A DNA stretch of 64,000 nucleotides from Protula sp. h YS-2021 (taxonomy: Eukaryota; Annelida; Polychaeta; Sabellida; Serpulidae): NCBI GenBank assembly GCA_949752745.1, contig OX457028.1, positions 20,444,352-20,508,351 of the forward strand, written 5' to 3'. A model generated the notes under the pieces. The model was not told the origin of the DNA. It ran no database searches and was given only the letters and a program-made list of their open reading frames with translations. Position 1 is the first letter of the stretch. The number at the start of each line of letters is the position of its first letter. Shown here in pieces: positions 1 through 12,307 of the stretch. A program made the translations under genes and the position numbers.

Positions 1-1145
1 TTTTGGCAGGTTATAGGTTTTATAAAGTGAAATTGCTTTTATTCCAACTCTTATTTCTTCAAATGGTTAAGTTATTAAATCAAAGTAGTATAGTGAATCT
101 CATATATAATGCAGAGTAGTTTTGCCGAAATTTTCCAACAAAAACAGTGGGTAATGCTGACACTAACCTGACTCTAACGTGAAATACTTAAAATAAATAC
201 CGTTTAAAGAATTAAATATTTCTTAAACATTTTTGCAAATAACGTTTCCAGCTTATGATTTTATAGCTAACGGCATTGCGAAAATATTCAAAATCTTACA
301 CTACTCTCAATTTTAAATTCACTTTTACTTCAAATTAGATTGAAATTTATGCCCAATTATGAATGTTCGAGACTAGAAATTTACATGAACTATTCATCAT
401 AAAAAACAAAAATCAATTTTGACATATTTTTCATTATGCTCAAACTTGAAATGTAATAGAAAATAATAGAAAATGTGAAACAACAAAATGGCAAGACATA
501 ATCTGTTTTGGCAAATGGAGCAACACGCAGTAAAAGTTATAAAACACAATTGATCCTTATGCAAAATGTGGTACAAAGTAACCTCTGAACAACGGAATTT
601 CAATAGAAGACTGTATTAGCCCAACACCACATATTTAGTTTGCGATATTCTAATATTTCAGAATACTATAATGTCAATTTTGTTGATATCTTATCTAGGA
701 TATTGTGTTTTTTATTGTTGCTCCTGCATTATAAAAAACCACATCATCACTCACGATGGTGCTATTTTGTATTTATCGCAGGATAGCTTCTTCATTAAAA
801 ATTCAAACGATTCTTTGTCTCCAAAAAAGAATTAGTTTTATGTACAGGAGCAAACCCACTGACGTTTTGGAAGCAGTGAAATGGATATATAGCTATAAAA
901 ATATTACTCAATATTCTTTCGCATTTAATGAGTGAAAATTAAAATACGGTTTTTCCCAAATATTCAATGGTTATACACCAGACTTGGGAATATTATCAAC
1001 TATGTACTCTTTATAATATTATCATCTTTCCAATGTAATGGTTTCAGGATTGTCTGCCGTTGTATTTTGCTTTCATTATTGACAGCTTTTATTATATATT
1101 TATGTCTAACTTTAAATTTAGTATATTAATCATATCGCTACACAA
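1..1145. other. AT-rich intergenic sequence
   Basis: No convincing coding signal. Short open frames at 397-603 and 932-1129 have no recognisable domain or splice context. The stretch lies just past the 3' end of the minus-strand TRIM-like gene and may include its 3' UTR. Confidence 0.5.
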
Positions 1146-3176
1146 TTAATTTATTCTATACAACACACTGACTTTTTCAAAGCAAAGTACAAACAGTGAC
1201 CCACTAGCATGCAGAAGAGCATCATTACCATTAATCAAATGACCCTCAATATCCAGCTGTGACCAGGTATGAATGCTGTCAAGTACTTGCAGCCTTTTGT
1301 TAGGCATGTCTAAGAGCAGAATATTGCCATCAGAATCACAGTCGCATAGTCTCGGTTGCCACTTTCCTAAGCGTTCAGTCGAGTATGGGATGACCTCCTG
1401 ATTTTCTGGTCCGTTTTTGTTGATGCACAGTATATTGCTATTGCGGATGGATAGATATATGAAATTCTCACACACCATTATTTGGCGATATACAGTGTTA
1501 TTATCACATTTTAGCGTTGTCTTGAGTTGTAATTCCCACACATTTTGAGAGTTATCAAAGGAAAACTTCAGAACAGTTTGGGTATTGTCAACTAAGGACG
1601 ATAGCACATAAATATCATCTCCGTTGGATCTGATGTCATCAAAATGACAAATTGCACATTGTATATGTCTTTTCACTTCCCCGGATTGTTTAATTTCCAG
1701 AAGAAATTCCTTTCTGGATTGCCAGTTAGTAAAATTATACTTCTTGTTCCAGGCGATTACGACTATTAAACCAGATTGTGTTTGTGCTACATTGTACACT
1801 GAATACAAAGAGTCTTCTTGAGCATTACTTACACTTCTACTTTTAATATTTCTGACTTCAATTTCTGAGCGCTTTGTAATATCGACCGGCGACACAACTT
1901 GAACGTTGATAGCATCAGTAATTTGAAACCTTTTTACTATTTTATCGTGTATTCAAGTTGTCCAAATATCACCATTAATGAGTCTTATATGCATATATCC
2001 ATAATCATATTTGTGCCACTTTTTTTTCTTCAACTTCCTACCTGCTAGGTTTAGAATTGACACTTTTTTTGCCTCTGTACCAATGTTTGGTATGGTCTTT
2101 GTCTCCTGCATAGCACAGTCAAATTGTTTCCAGGAATTTTCAGATTTTGCAGTGATATCATCCATCCATTCTACATTGTCCTGACTCTGTGTGGAATCGT
2201 TTGAACTTGCTCCATGAATTTCAGAGTTTGCTGTAAGACATCTTGTTGTTAATGTAAAATTAAATTTAGATTGGACGCTTTGACTTAATTTGAGAGAGCG
2301 CTTCGAAACACCGGATTTGGTCTTTTCCTTTGCTTTCACCGGATCAGAGATTTCTGTTGTGTCAGCTTGAATGCTAAAGCTATTTGCCATCTGTTTTGGC
2401 ACTCTCAGGCCAACCACTGTTGTTTTTCGGTCCATGTCTTGAACACTTACATTTTCATCAACAACAGCAGTCGTGTTGGAACTTGACTTTTCTCCTAGGC
2501 ATTCTTCAGAATTTTGATATTTGTCGTCTGAAAGGTTTAAATTTAATTTTTGCTTGATATTTTCAATAAAATAACGCTCACTGAATCTAGACAAATCTGA
2601 AGAGTTCATTTTAAAGTTAGGATATTGATGTTTAACTTCTTTGTTAACCACTGCTCTTGTTGTTTCAATATCTCTTGAAACCGCATTTGTATCAAGAAGT
2701 TCACTACTGCTGGTGTTATTGATACGCGTATTTAGCAGTTGTAACAGCTCTTCTTCTTCGTCTTTCGCTTTAATCAGTTCCGTTTTGATATTTTTTATTT
2801 CGGTTCGATTAGAGGAAACTACAGTCTGTACTTCACCATGTAACTGGTCATGAACTGACCGAATCAAATCAATACACATTCCCTCATATTCCTTCAAATG
2901 CGTTAGTACTTTTTCTATCTCTTTTTCAAATTCGCATTCAACTAATTCACATTGTTCCAAATAAAAATCAGTTTCGGTCATGTGTTTTACAACGGTCTCT
3001 TTGGCGTGGTTTAATTGGTTAATATTTCCACGGAGGATATCAGTCACTGTTTTAGTGCTGTGACTTTTACATACAGGTATTTTAGAGTGTGTATTGATGC
3101 ACAATGAACAGAATACCATTCCAGAGCAATCATGGCATTGAACTGAGACAGGACTGGCCTGGCAAATGTCACATTT
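1146..3176 (-). CDS. TRIM-like B-box / coiled-coil / beta-propeller protein, main exon with in-frame TGA
   Basis: Large 3' exon of a TRIM-like protein. The frame begins directly after a CTTTAG splice acceptor (acceptor AG at 3177-3178). It opens with a B-box-like zinc site, with Cys pairs C-x2-C, C-x2-C and C-x2-C followed by a Cys/His cluster in the first 45 residues. A long glutamate/lysine-rich coiled coil follows (about residues 60-160), then a low-complexity Ser/Thr/Lys linker. After a single TGA at 1953-1955 the same frame continues to 1146 with beta-propeller-like repeats of the type DGNILLLD..NKRLQVLD, as at the C-terminus of molluscan TRIM-like proteins. No RING domain is seen, so E3 ligase activity cannot be assumed. 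Because the frame is unchanged on both sides of the TGA, this is a nonsense allele, an early pseudogene or a readthrough site. Readthrough is least likely, since the base context (TGA-A) is not a strong one. Family call is by eye. Confidence 0.72.
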
Positions 3177-4708
3177 CTAAAGAACAACAAAATTTTAAAA
3201 TGAATTTCTTAAAAGGATACAAACAGTATTTTAATTGAATTATGTCTCATAAACTTGGATCTAAATGAAGTCAGTAAAGTGTAGAATTCAGTTAGGCATA
3301 TGCTAAGCACAATGAATCAATCAAATATTACACTATATTTACTGCTGTATAGCGAAAAATGCCTTTAGAAACACAAAAGCTACGATGTTAAAGGCTTAAA
3401 ATTTAGAATCTTTTCAAGACCTTTGCTAAGAATAATAACATCCTGCCATTTGCATCAAAACTCTATGTAACAGAGTTTTAGATTGCGACATCGAACCGAT
3501 GAAATTGCAACATCACATCTCATTGTAATTTGAGAACGAATGAACACAACCATGATTAAACGTTTAACATTCACTTTCAAGCAACGAAAAATAAACGTCG
3601 AAGAGTGTTTTGTTGAGACGCCGAAACTCGATACAATGAAGACGTCGGGATACAACAACCATAGAACAAACTCATCATGATACCTCTCCGCGGAAAAGTA
3701 TGCCATGAGAAGTCGCTTCGACAATTGACCAAAATGAAGACCTAATACATGAGAACTTCAGAAGCGCGCAAGTCACTTGTATATCAGCGGTTTTCCGAGT
3801 ATACAGAACATCGGTAGAGGATGTAAATTTCTATACTCAGCCAAAATCCAACGTAGGTATAACGTCAACATGTTTACTATGGGGACTAAATTATCATAGC
3901 CTCACACGCATTACTGTGACATTATAGGACAAAAGTCTGTAAATAAATGGGTTGCCCATTCTTTGCTTAAAAAATATATAATTTCTCTAACAGTTGTTTA
4001 AGGAAGTTATGGAGAAACCGGAAAAAACAATAAAGCAAAACCTAACAAAAAAGTTAAAGAAAAGAAGTATATTTACAAATAATTTTTTAACCACTTAGAA
4101 ATTTAAAGGCAAACATATATAAATAAAATAATAAATAAAGAATGGAAAAGGAACAGATAAGCAACACGTTTTTTGTAGTGAAATATGAAAACAAAAGAAT
4201 AATAAGTGTATTTACATCGCTTGTGGGAAGAAGACGTTGCGTTTAGGGTGATGACAGACCCACATTATATTTTTCACCCACTGAGGCTGTATTGTGAGCA
4301 TGCGCCTTATGTATGGGCTTCTATGAGAAATTTAAGTTTCAATGTCGGTTCTCAGATTTAAAATGCAAACTAATTAAAAGAAATTAGGGGTGGATCAATT
4401 TAACGTACCACAGTATGTTTTCGACAAATTTGATTTTTATAGTACTAACCTCTCATGCCAGTTAGACAGACAACACAAAAAGAGAATCAGACTGAAATCA
4501 TACGAATACGTTAAGCTATAAACTATGGAGACAAAAAATCTTCATATGTGTGAAAAATACGCCATAAGAGGGCTGGCTAAAAAACTGAATGGTATAATCT
4601 GATGATTTAATCTTAGTTAAATTATTATACATTTTTGCAGTTTATTCATTTTACACACCTTACTACTTCCCCATATCTTAATTAACCAATAATAAGAAAA
4701 TAATTTAC
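3177..4708 (-). other. Intron of the TRIM-like gene
   Basis: AT-rich, bounded by GT (minus strand, 4707-4708) and CTTTAG (3177-3182). The open frame at 3455-3724 has no supporting feature. No other gene seen. Confidence 0.5.
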
Positions 4709-4762
4709 CATCGTAGCTATGAGTTTTTCAACTACCACAGAAGGCTTCAAATGTCCCGCCAT
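4709..4762 (-). CDS. First coding exon of the TRIM-like gene
   Basis: ATG at 4762 in a GAGAAATGG context opens an 18-codon exon (starts MAGHLKPS) ending in ATG followed by a GTAAAT donor (GT at 4707-4708). It is phase 0 and joins the exon starting at 3176 in frame, adding the initiator missing from that exon and placing the B-box at residue 19. The intron (3177-4708) is about 1.5 kb. No RNA evidence is available; the call rests on matching phase, splice signals and the start context. Confidence 0.6.
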
Positions 4763-6227
4763 TTCTCCAATTATTGTTGTTTTGTAATACAAACAAAAAT
4801 ATCCTAAGTAACAAGTTTATTCTAAACTAGGAATGACAATAACATTTGAGTTTAATTGTAAAAGATTGTTCATCTGACAGCCCTTCAAAGACGCCATTGC
4901 TTCGACATAATTGTTTTTGATGAGGTTTATTTCATTCATAAAACGTTTCTACTTTTCCTATTCCTCTACTTTTCAATTTTCTATGACCTAAAAGGTGTGG
5001 AATGCAGCACAATCGATACGCGCATATACATATGCATACACTGATTCATACAGGACACAAATCAAGTGGAATGCTATTATGTGCTGACCCCGATGAACTG
5101 TTTGATCAAATATTTACATACTGAGTGTGATAAATGTATTGATTATCATTTATCAATAAAATTTGTACCAAACCTTAGTTAGATTCATTGAACAACAATA
5201 TTTCGCCATTACGCGAGCATAATGGAGGGACAAGAACTTATTTTCCAAATGCAAATTATTAAACGCTTTCCAAAAAATACGCTATGAATTAATTAATTGC
5301 CTTCGAGTAGAATTTTTGCAAGCTTTTCGAAAGATTTCGGAATCTTTCTTGAAACCTTTTTGACAGTTCAAAACCTTAAGGAAAAAAGAAGATGGCTTTG
5401 TTACTAAATTTTTGTAATAGGTATATATAGACCAGCCCTTAAAGGTACACCATTATTCTCAGGTCATGTGTATCTAGTTGTATTTATTTACTTTTCATTT
5501 ATTTAACAAAGATTTTATTACACTTTTACAGCTTGAAAATTTCCTGGAAACTTTGCTTTAAATTCGGAATAATATTTATATTCTGGAAGTGTCCTTTTCT
5601 TCTCTATTTTCAGTTCGTGTAGTTTCCAAAACTGAATCAGCAATATTTTCGCAGGAACACGAAATTTATGGAGGACAAGATCGAGCCGAATCTGCAAATG
5701 TTACCTTGACGGAAAGGTCAGGGTGAAATTGAAGTCGAAGTTTTTTCTTGAAAATGGTTTCCAAAAAACTCCTTTTAGTTGGGGCAGCTCTAGATTTGGT
5801 AGAACTGTAAAGGGTAATAAGGACTCGCTGAAATCGCAAGGGTCAAAGTGAGGTCAAAATATTTTCAAAACCTATTTGTTGTGTAGAAATGGCAAGAAAA
5901 AGGCCTTATAGCCCAGTTCAGAAATATACAAGTAGGATAAACTTTACAAATGAATATTGACCTAGAGGGTCAAGGTCAAAGGTCACGTGATCTCGTATAC
6001 AGACAGCGATAAGACTATTTATGTCGAAAGTCTTAAGGGCCTAAAGGACGTAACATCAGCGGTACCGGGTAACCATGACCTTCTGGGTTAAGTAAAGCAA
6101 AAGTTGACCATCACCTCAGATTCTGAGCTGATTATTTTCCGTTCGGGCCTAAGCGACATTGCATAAGGGGTGGCTTGGTGACTTTGAACTTCTCTGGCTA
6201 GGTCAAAGTTGAAAACCGACAATTTAC
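4763..6227. other. Intergenic sequence with GGTCAAAGGTCA-type dispersed repeat
   Basis: No gene. From about 5690 to 6215 the text repeats variants of AAGGTCA / TGACCTT (for example near 5720, 5850, 5970 and 6080). This pattern is common in bivalve dispersed repeats and recurs in this window at 58,020-58,270. It resembles nuclear-receptor half-sites, but repeat ancestry is the simpler reading. Confidence 0.4.
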
Positions 6228-6302
6228 CATCATCTTGAAAACAGTTAAGAGAAGCGCGAGTTTTGTACTCATTTTATGGTCCTAAATGATATACGGATAC
6301 AG

Positions 6303-6394
<92 letters not shown>

Positions 6395-6465
6395 CTGTAT
6401 CCGTATATTTAGGACCATACAATGAGTAAAAAACTCGCGCTTCTCTTAACTGTTTCAAGATGATG
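6228..6465. repeat. Long inverted repeat with (AT)n centre
   Basis: Arms of about 75 bp (6228-6303 and 6393-6465) are near-perfect reverse complements, containing GAGAAGCGCGAGTTTT and ACGGATACAGTAATAT. They flank an uninterrupted TA dinucleotide tract of about 90 bp. The left arm has a few extra bases relative to the right. The structure can extrude as a cruciform. It could be a MITE-like palindrome whose centre expanded into a microsatellite. Confidence 0.85.
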
Positions 6466-7319
6466 TATCTGTTTCTGTATTGCCTTATAAACATTAGTCG
6501 TTAAAATATTTTGCATAAATTTTGACTAAATTTGCATTAAACTAGGTTTTCCGAAGCTGTTTTTGTAAACCCCAAACAGTTTTAATCACTTTTAAACTAT
6601 ATTTTCGAGTTTTCAAAGATTTCAAGTTTAGTGTTATTCTTTGCTTCGAAATAATTTGATGAATTATTGGAAGCTGGTTTCTTAGGTAATTTGAATAGTT
6701 TAATAGGAAAAATGGATTAAAAAAGAGCTGAAAAAGAAGGCCATATTCCAGGTGAATCGTGATTTTTGAACCACCGAGATCAAAGTGTTCCATTTATTTT
6801 TAATCTAAATTCACAGACATACCTCTTTTTCGGCCAGAGTAAAGTAAGACGCATTAATTGTTAACTAATTTGATGTGTTTAACCCAATGTGGTTCGCATG
6901 ATACCCTAGAGCTCTAAAACCATAACTAATATTTCATGTTCCATTTTGAATACGGCGGATGTTTACATTTGCTATGAAAGGCGTGTTGTAACTTATTCCT
7001 GTAATGTGGATAAAATATCTAATATTTTAACTGTAATTGCTAAAATAAATAGACAGAAAGATAGAATGTATTAAAATATTTAGATTCGTGATTCTATTTT
7101 TTAAGTATTTAAAGTAATAGTTTTCAGTTACCATTTTGCCTCGGTTCCACTGAATCCAACCGGATTGAATCAAATGTTGATCTAAAGTGAATCAACCATT
7201 TATTCTGGAAAAAAATATGATAAGATTCACCGCACAACGAACACGAAATCATAGCTTTCTGTCTTATTTCAAGATTTCAATATGTACGTTCTCTTAAAGA
7301 GAATCATCCGGAATTTAAA
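6466..7319. other. Intergenic, nothing recognised
   Basis: AT-rich. The open frame at 6542-6793 has no recognisable domain. Confidence 0.4.
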
Positions 7320-7580
7320 TGATTTTCAGGACTCAAGGATGCGAATCATAACTCATCGAATAGGATCACAATTCACTGATTCAGCTATTATTCAAAGATT
7401 TAAATTATGATTCAATGACGCGCTTATGATTCAGATATTTGAACTGGATTCATAGATCTTCCTCATGATTCAAGGATTCGGCTGTGATACAATGATCTGA
7501 ACCATGATTAAAGGATTTAGTAGTGATTCCAGGATTGAATAGCAATTCAGTGGCTTGATTCATGATTTAAGGTGTTACGG
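7320..7580. repeat. Degenerate tandem repeat of ATGATTCAAGGATT type
   Basis: Irregular repetition of ATGATTCA / GGATT(C/T) blocks at roughly 28-30 bp spacing through the interval, with weaker copies back to about 7150. No coding potential. Confidence 0.5.
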
Positions 7581-9084
7581 GTGCCACTTTTACCGTTAAA
7601 TAATTAGGAATTATTGTCAGTTGAAGTTAAGTTTTATTAAAATTTTATTAATAAATATTTATTTGGTTGGTCAAATCTCTATGGTTCTTAACATGCGATA
7701 TTATTTTTTGTGAATTTTAAATCTCTATTTACACAGTATGGTTCTTGGCAAATTCATAGACAGGTGGGTCTAATACAACATTGTTATGAATTAAATAATA
7801 TGAGTCAGGTCAATATTTCACTTAAGTAGTTTGATCTCACTTAGTTTTCGGAATTCCGTGGAAATTTCGCTGGTCTTACTGGTTGCCTAGATGTTAATAG
7901 GTTTTATGAGGTAAGAATTTGTTAATGTTGCTGATTTCACAAATATTTTAAATCATGCAAAGAAATTCATAGCATGAAACTCTTCATTTTGAAGGATCGA
8001 TTCCGTACCGCGCAGTCAGCAATATAGCGGAGACTTAGTCGAAGCGCAAGTCCAATTTTCTTTTGTAAGACCTCAATCATAACTATGCAAGAAAAAAGAA
8101 AAAATAGACGAGGACCTATACCCTACGCCAACGTCTGCTAATCTGTTTCTCGGGAATATCGCCGGGATGGCACCGAAAGACAAAGTGACGGGAAATTGCT
8201 TCAATTCTAACGACACAGTACCGACATCCAGATAATCTTCGGTAGTAGCAAGCTTAAGTTTATTCGACTGATGTCATTCCGTGGTTATCGACTGCAGTTC
8301 ATGACCTGAGTGTAACACTGTAAGCAAAAATTGATTAGCAGCTCATGCAACCAGGTTTTTAACTCCTTGACAAAGATTTTTATATCAGACGCAGTCAAAA
8401 TGTCGACACTTGTTCCCTCCGATTACCACTCAATCTATCTTTTTCAGCATAAATATTGTGACAGATAAATGAATACTCTAGAACAAAATATCAGGTCTCG
8501 CTCATACATAGCTTAGTACTACAGCATATACAAAGCGAAAGCATTGCATCAGCCGAATTTATTATCCAAGAAACAACCATCAGCGGCAGCTCCGTCACCG
8601 TTTCTCCCAAAACTTTATTGTTGTGTGAAGTAGGCTCTTCTACAAAATAAATCGAACATTCTGTTGCCCGCAGAAGCAAAGTTAAAATCTTTTTAAGAAC
8701 ATGGCAGACGCGAATGCCTCCAAATATGGTGGCCATGAGGCTGTGTTAGCGTTCCATTACCAGATAAGAGATTCACATTGGATCAACAAATGCTTTCTCC
8801 TGTATAGAAGCTTCACAGCCCCGTCAAAATCACTAATACGATCAAACACCATTAATGCTTTTTGCATCGGAATATATGATTCAAAGAATTTCTATGAATA
8901 AAGAATCATGCTGCTTCCTTTGCTTCAAAATCAGAATTTTGGTCTCTGGCACTACCATTCGTTCCGTCGACTTTCCTTTGTGTGTTCAATGAAGGTTATT
9001 TATTTTACATGTGCTTAACTCCAGAAGCAAAGATCAGATCTCCTCATTTTGCAAACACCATATCTTCCTTTTTCAAATTTACTG
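7581..9084. other. Intergenic, nothing recognised
   Basis: Short open frames at 8491-8736 and 8701-8901 lack domains and splice support. The 3' part leads into a decayed retrotransposon. Confidence 0.4.
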
Positions 9085-10140
9085 TTTTTATCGAAAGAAC
9101 TTGAACGCATTGTGTCGGAATAAACAGGTGTCTACTTCAGCAAACACTCATTATACGAAACGATGCAATCTGCCTATCGGAATGATTTCAGCATTGAAGC
9201 AGCACTGGTTAAAGCAGTGAATGACATACATCGTGGCATGAATAATCAAGAATACGTGTTCCTTGCCGTGTTAGATTTAAGTACCGTTTTTGAAACTGCT
9301 AATGACAGCATTTTGCTCCGGCGCTTACATTCTGATTTTGGAATAAATGACTCAGCCCTGCAGTGGTTCTTATCGTACTTACATGATCGCCATGATTGAG
9401 TTTTGGTGGATAATTCACTATTGACACCGGTTCAACTTACGACGTGAGTTCCTCAGGGATTGGATCTAGGCCCATGGGAATACACATGTCACGCGAAAGA
9501 CCTTGGTACTATCATCTTCCTACTCAGTATTCTCTATCATTTCTTCGCCCACGACAATCAAATGTGTAGATCAGTCAGCCACACACCAACTTACTATGGT
9601 CTAGAACTAGAACTAGAGCAGTGTCTTAAGGCGATCTCGAAATGGCTGTTTGAGAACCATCTAAAGCTAAATCAAAATAAACTGAATGTAAAATTTTCGG
9701 CACAAAACACCATTGAAAAATTCCATTCGACTCAACCTGTATTGGTGATGAAGAAATTAAAACTTTCCCTTGAGTCAAAAACCTCGGCGTTTTTTAAAGA
9801 TCAAGATCTGACGATGAGAAATCATGTTTTACAACTTGTCAATTCGCTCTATTCGAAATACGATCATGTGAAAAACTTCTACTCAAAATACCTAAAACAC
9901 GTTTAAAGGAAGCGACCGAACTTTTCCTGTGCACAGCCCAAGAATTTAGAACTTGCCATCCTTGCAACTACGATGTCTCTACCGAGCAATTTAAAAAGAA
10001 GCTAAAAACTCACTTATTCACCGTATCATATTAATGTTGGTCGATTTTAAACTGTGAACTACGCACATTTGTCTTTTGATAGGTGAAAGAGTGCTATACA
10101 AGCAAGATGTTATGTTATTTTATGTTATGTTATGTTATCC
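9085..10140 (+). mobile_element. Decayed non-LTR retrotransposon (CR1/L2-like) 3' half
   Basis: Reverse-transcriptase fragments lie in several frames. 9163-9399 carries the QSAYR start of the fingers/palm, followed by FLAVLDLS..FE in place of the usual DLSAAFD motif A and an LLRRL..FGI..SAL.WF.SYL block. 9460-9906 holds the post-catalytic part (LEQCLKAISKWLFENHLKLNQNK). A short frame ending at about 10,034 (STEQFKKKLKTHLF) is the typical C-terminus. The 3' end reads AGTGCTATACAAGCA and then a (ATGTT)n tail at about 10,108-10,140, as expected of CR1/L2-type tails. The catalytic YADD core is not intact. Dead 5'-truncated copy. Confidence 0.75.
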
Positions 10141-11881
10141 TTTTGCGGAGTTGCTTTGTCTTTACATATGAGGTATCACCTTTCTTTCATTATGGACGAG
10201 GGTTTCTCATGGAATCGGTTTACAAAAATTCAGCCAATCAAATAAGGTCTTTCTCTCTCAATGCTCCCTTTTCAAGCCAGGTAGCTTGATAGAGGATCTA
10301 CCGAGTTATCGACTAGGATTTCTTGTTCTGTTTTGTTGGAGAACATAAGATTGTGTTGGCAGTCTCAAGATTTACAGATCTGCTATCATATTCGGTTTTA
10401 AGATCGGGTTTTGAACAAGCGTCTAGTAATATTTTACCCGATTAAGTAAGATCATTTCAGTTAGAATGTTTGTTATCTACTCGTACAGCGGCTTAGTGGG
10501 ATCTGTTGTTAGAGTTGTACCAGCTTACTTCTCCAAAACCTATCAAATCAAACAACCTATCAAATCAAATCAATCATTGTCACGCGCACGTCTCTCGCCC
10601 ACAGTATTCTATAATAAGCTACTGAATTCATTCATACGATAAATAATTTCCTGTGACAAAATGTAAAAAGAGGACGGATTCAAAGGGAATTTTGTGATGC
10701 AATCGGCGTGATAAAAGAATGCAATGAAAAGTCGTCTTACATAAAACAAGCATACAATCACTATACAGGTCCCATTAGTTTCCAGTAATTGCTTCGTACT
10801 GTACAAGCAGATATTTTCGCAATTATAGCTTAAGCATTTCATTCATAAGAATAATATCTTAAGAGTAGCAGCCACCACCAGGACTATATCCGCCCACCTT
10901 TCCCCGATTGCCGTCAGTGGCTTAATATAATTTAGGTATGAAGTTCACACACTTCCTATGGAGTAACAGGAATTTTCTGCTGGTTGTCAACGACGGGATA
11001 AACATCAACAAGATACTGGTTCAATAACGCGTAGGTTGCCCCATGAAAGAATGCTTAGCAATTTTTAAACTTTCGTTATCTTATTACTGTGCTACAAGGG
11101 TTTAAACATGGGTCTACATTATATTTTCTCAGGACGAGATACCTATCGAAAGTCGAAACGTTTGACCTCGATTCTTCAATGGATAATAAATCATTAACTC
11201 GCTTCATGAATTGCCTTTTTAAAGGGAAACATTATAATGATCTTTAGTGTCTCTATTGATATTTAATAGACTTTGTTAATATAACACAATATGAGAAGTT
11301 AAAGAATATAAAAAAAGGAAGAATGTCAAAAATGGAAATTGTTGTATCACTCACAAATCCAAATTTGAACATAATAATATAGTGGAACATGACTCAGCCC
11401 TGAGGCATTGCAACTGACAAATTTTTCCCGGCTAAGCAAGGTGTCTGGACTAGTCAGATTATGCAAATTGGTTTATTTCATAATTGAATCATTGCTGCAA
11501 ACATGTTAAATCTAATCTCACCTTCCTCGACGCACTGTAATGCCTCTCCCCGATGCTCTGAGTCATATTTTGTGCAGCCCATAACGCGCCAACCCTTAAT
11601 ATTGTCAATATTCTTATTTAATTCCATTGCATTAATTTTAATCAAGTTTTTTCTTCAAAAGTTAATTTAATGATCAGTTACCGCGAATGGTGCTGAATTG
11701 CAATCATTCTGAACATGAAATATAAATAATCCAGTCACAGAACGTAGTCTAATGCAAGTGTAATTTATGCAATAGGCTTTGTGTTAAAACACGGTAAGAA
11801 ACCTTACTCCTCGGCTTGCTCCCTTCCTCCCAAATATACCGTACTAAACGATCTCACGTCTAAAACTAAAAGTAGTTGATA
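10141..11881. other. Intergenic, nothing recognised
   Basis: No gene-like frame with domain support. The frames at 10,083-10,289 and 10,609-10,842 look random. Confidence 0.4.
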
Positions 11882-12030
11882 AGTGGGCGTACTAAAATAA
11901 TATATAATGGGCGTACTAAAACAGTGACGTCATAATGACGTCATGGCTGTTTTAAAACGCCCATGGGCATACTAAAAAAGTGACGTCATAATGACGCCAA
12001 AATGACGTCAAAGGGATTGCGGGCAGACGG
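11882..12030. repeat. Polinton-end-like sequence, outer-flank type
   Basis: Read forward, this segment matches the reverse complement of 34,300-34,505 at the right edge of the Polinton. Both have AGTGGG(C/G)..ACTAAAA, TATATAATGGG, TAAAACAGTGACGTCAT, a CCCATGGG centre, another AAAGTGACGTCATA block, then GGGAT(T/A)G(C/T)GGGCAG. It therefore resembles a displaced left terminus, either of this element or of a related one. Direct comparison of the two texts, with indels. Confidence 0.6.
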
Positions 12031-12034
12031 ACAG

Positions 12035-12307
12035 GCCAACGAGAGGTATCTTATGTGGTGGCTGCATTATGTGGTAGCATTTGATATGCCTGAAATGCAC
12101 TTAAGTGGTAGGTCACGGACAAGATTATTTGAGAATAAAAAATACTTATGTGGTGGTTTATATTTGCCCGTGCCCTTGTGTGGTTCCCAGCAGGCGTCAT
12201 GTCAATGTCAATAATGTTTATGCTTTGTGTACCATTTGTAAATAAACGGAATTATATATGTGGTACTTTACTGTATAAAGATATTTTACAACTTATCTTT
12301 CATAACT
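12035..12307. repeat. CTTATGTGGT-rich left arm flanking the satellite
   Basis: Repeated (C)TTATGTGGT motifs (near 12,049, 12,068 and 12,147) are mirrored in inverse orientation at 14,700-14,815. The two arms bracket the 51-bp satellite and are each followed outward by GGACAGACGG-type sequence, suggesting one composite inverted-repeat unit. Confidence 0.5.

Noticed and set aside
3455..3724. Minus-strand frame as an extra exon of the TRIM-like gene
   Set aside because: The 4,709-4,762 exon joins 3,176 in phase without it, and no domain is present.
5690..6215. Cluster of nuclear-receptor response elements (AGGTCA)
   Set aside because: The same wording recurs at 58,020-58,270 in a dispersed repeat, so repeat ancestry explains it more simply.
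6282..6494. Open frame with Tyr-Ile repeats
   Set aside because: Direct product of the (AT)n tract inside a palindrome.
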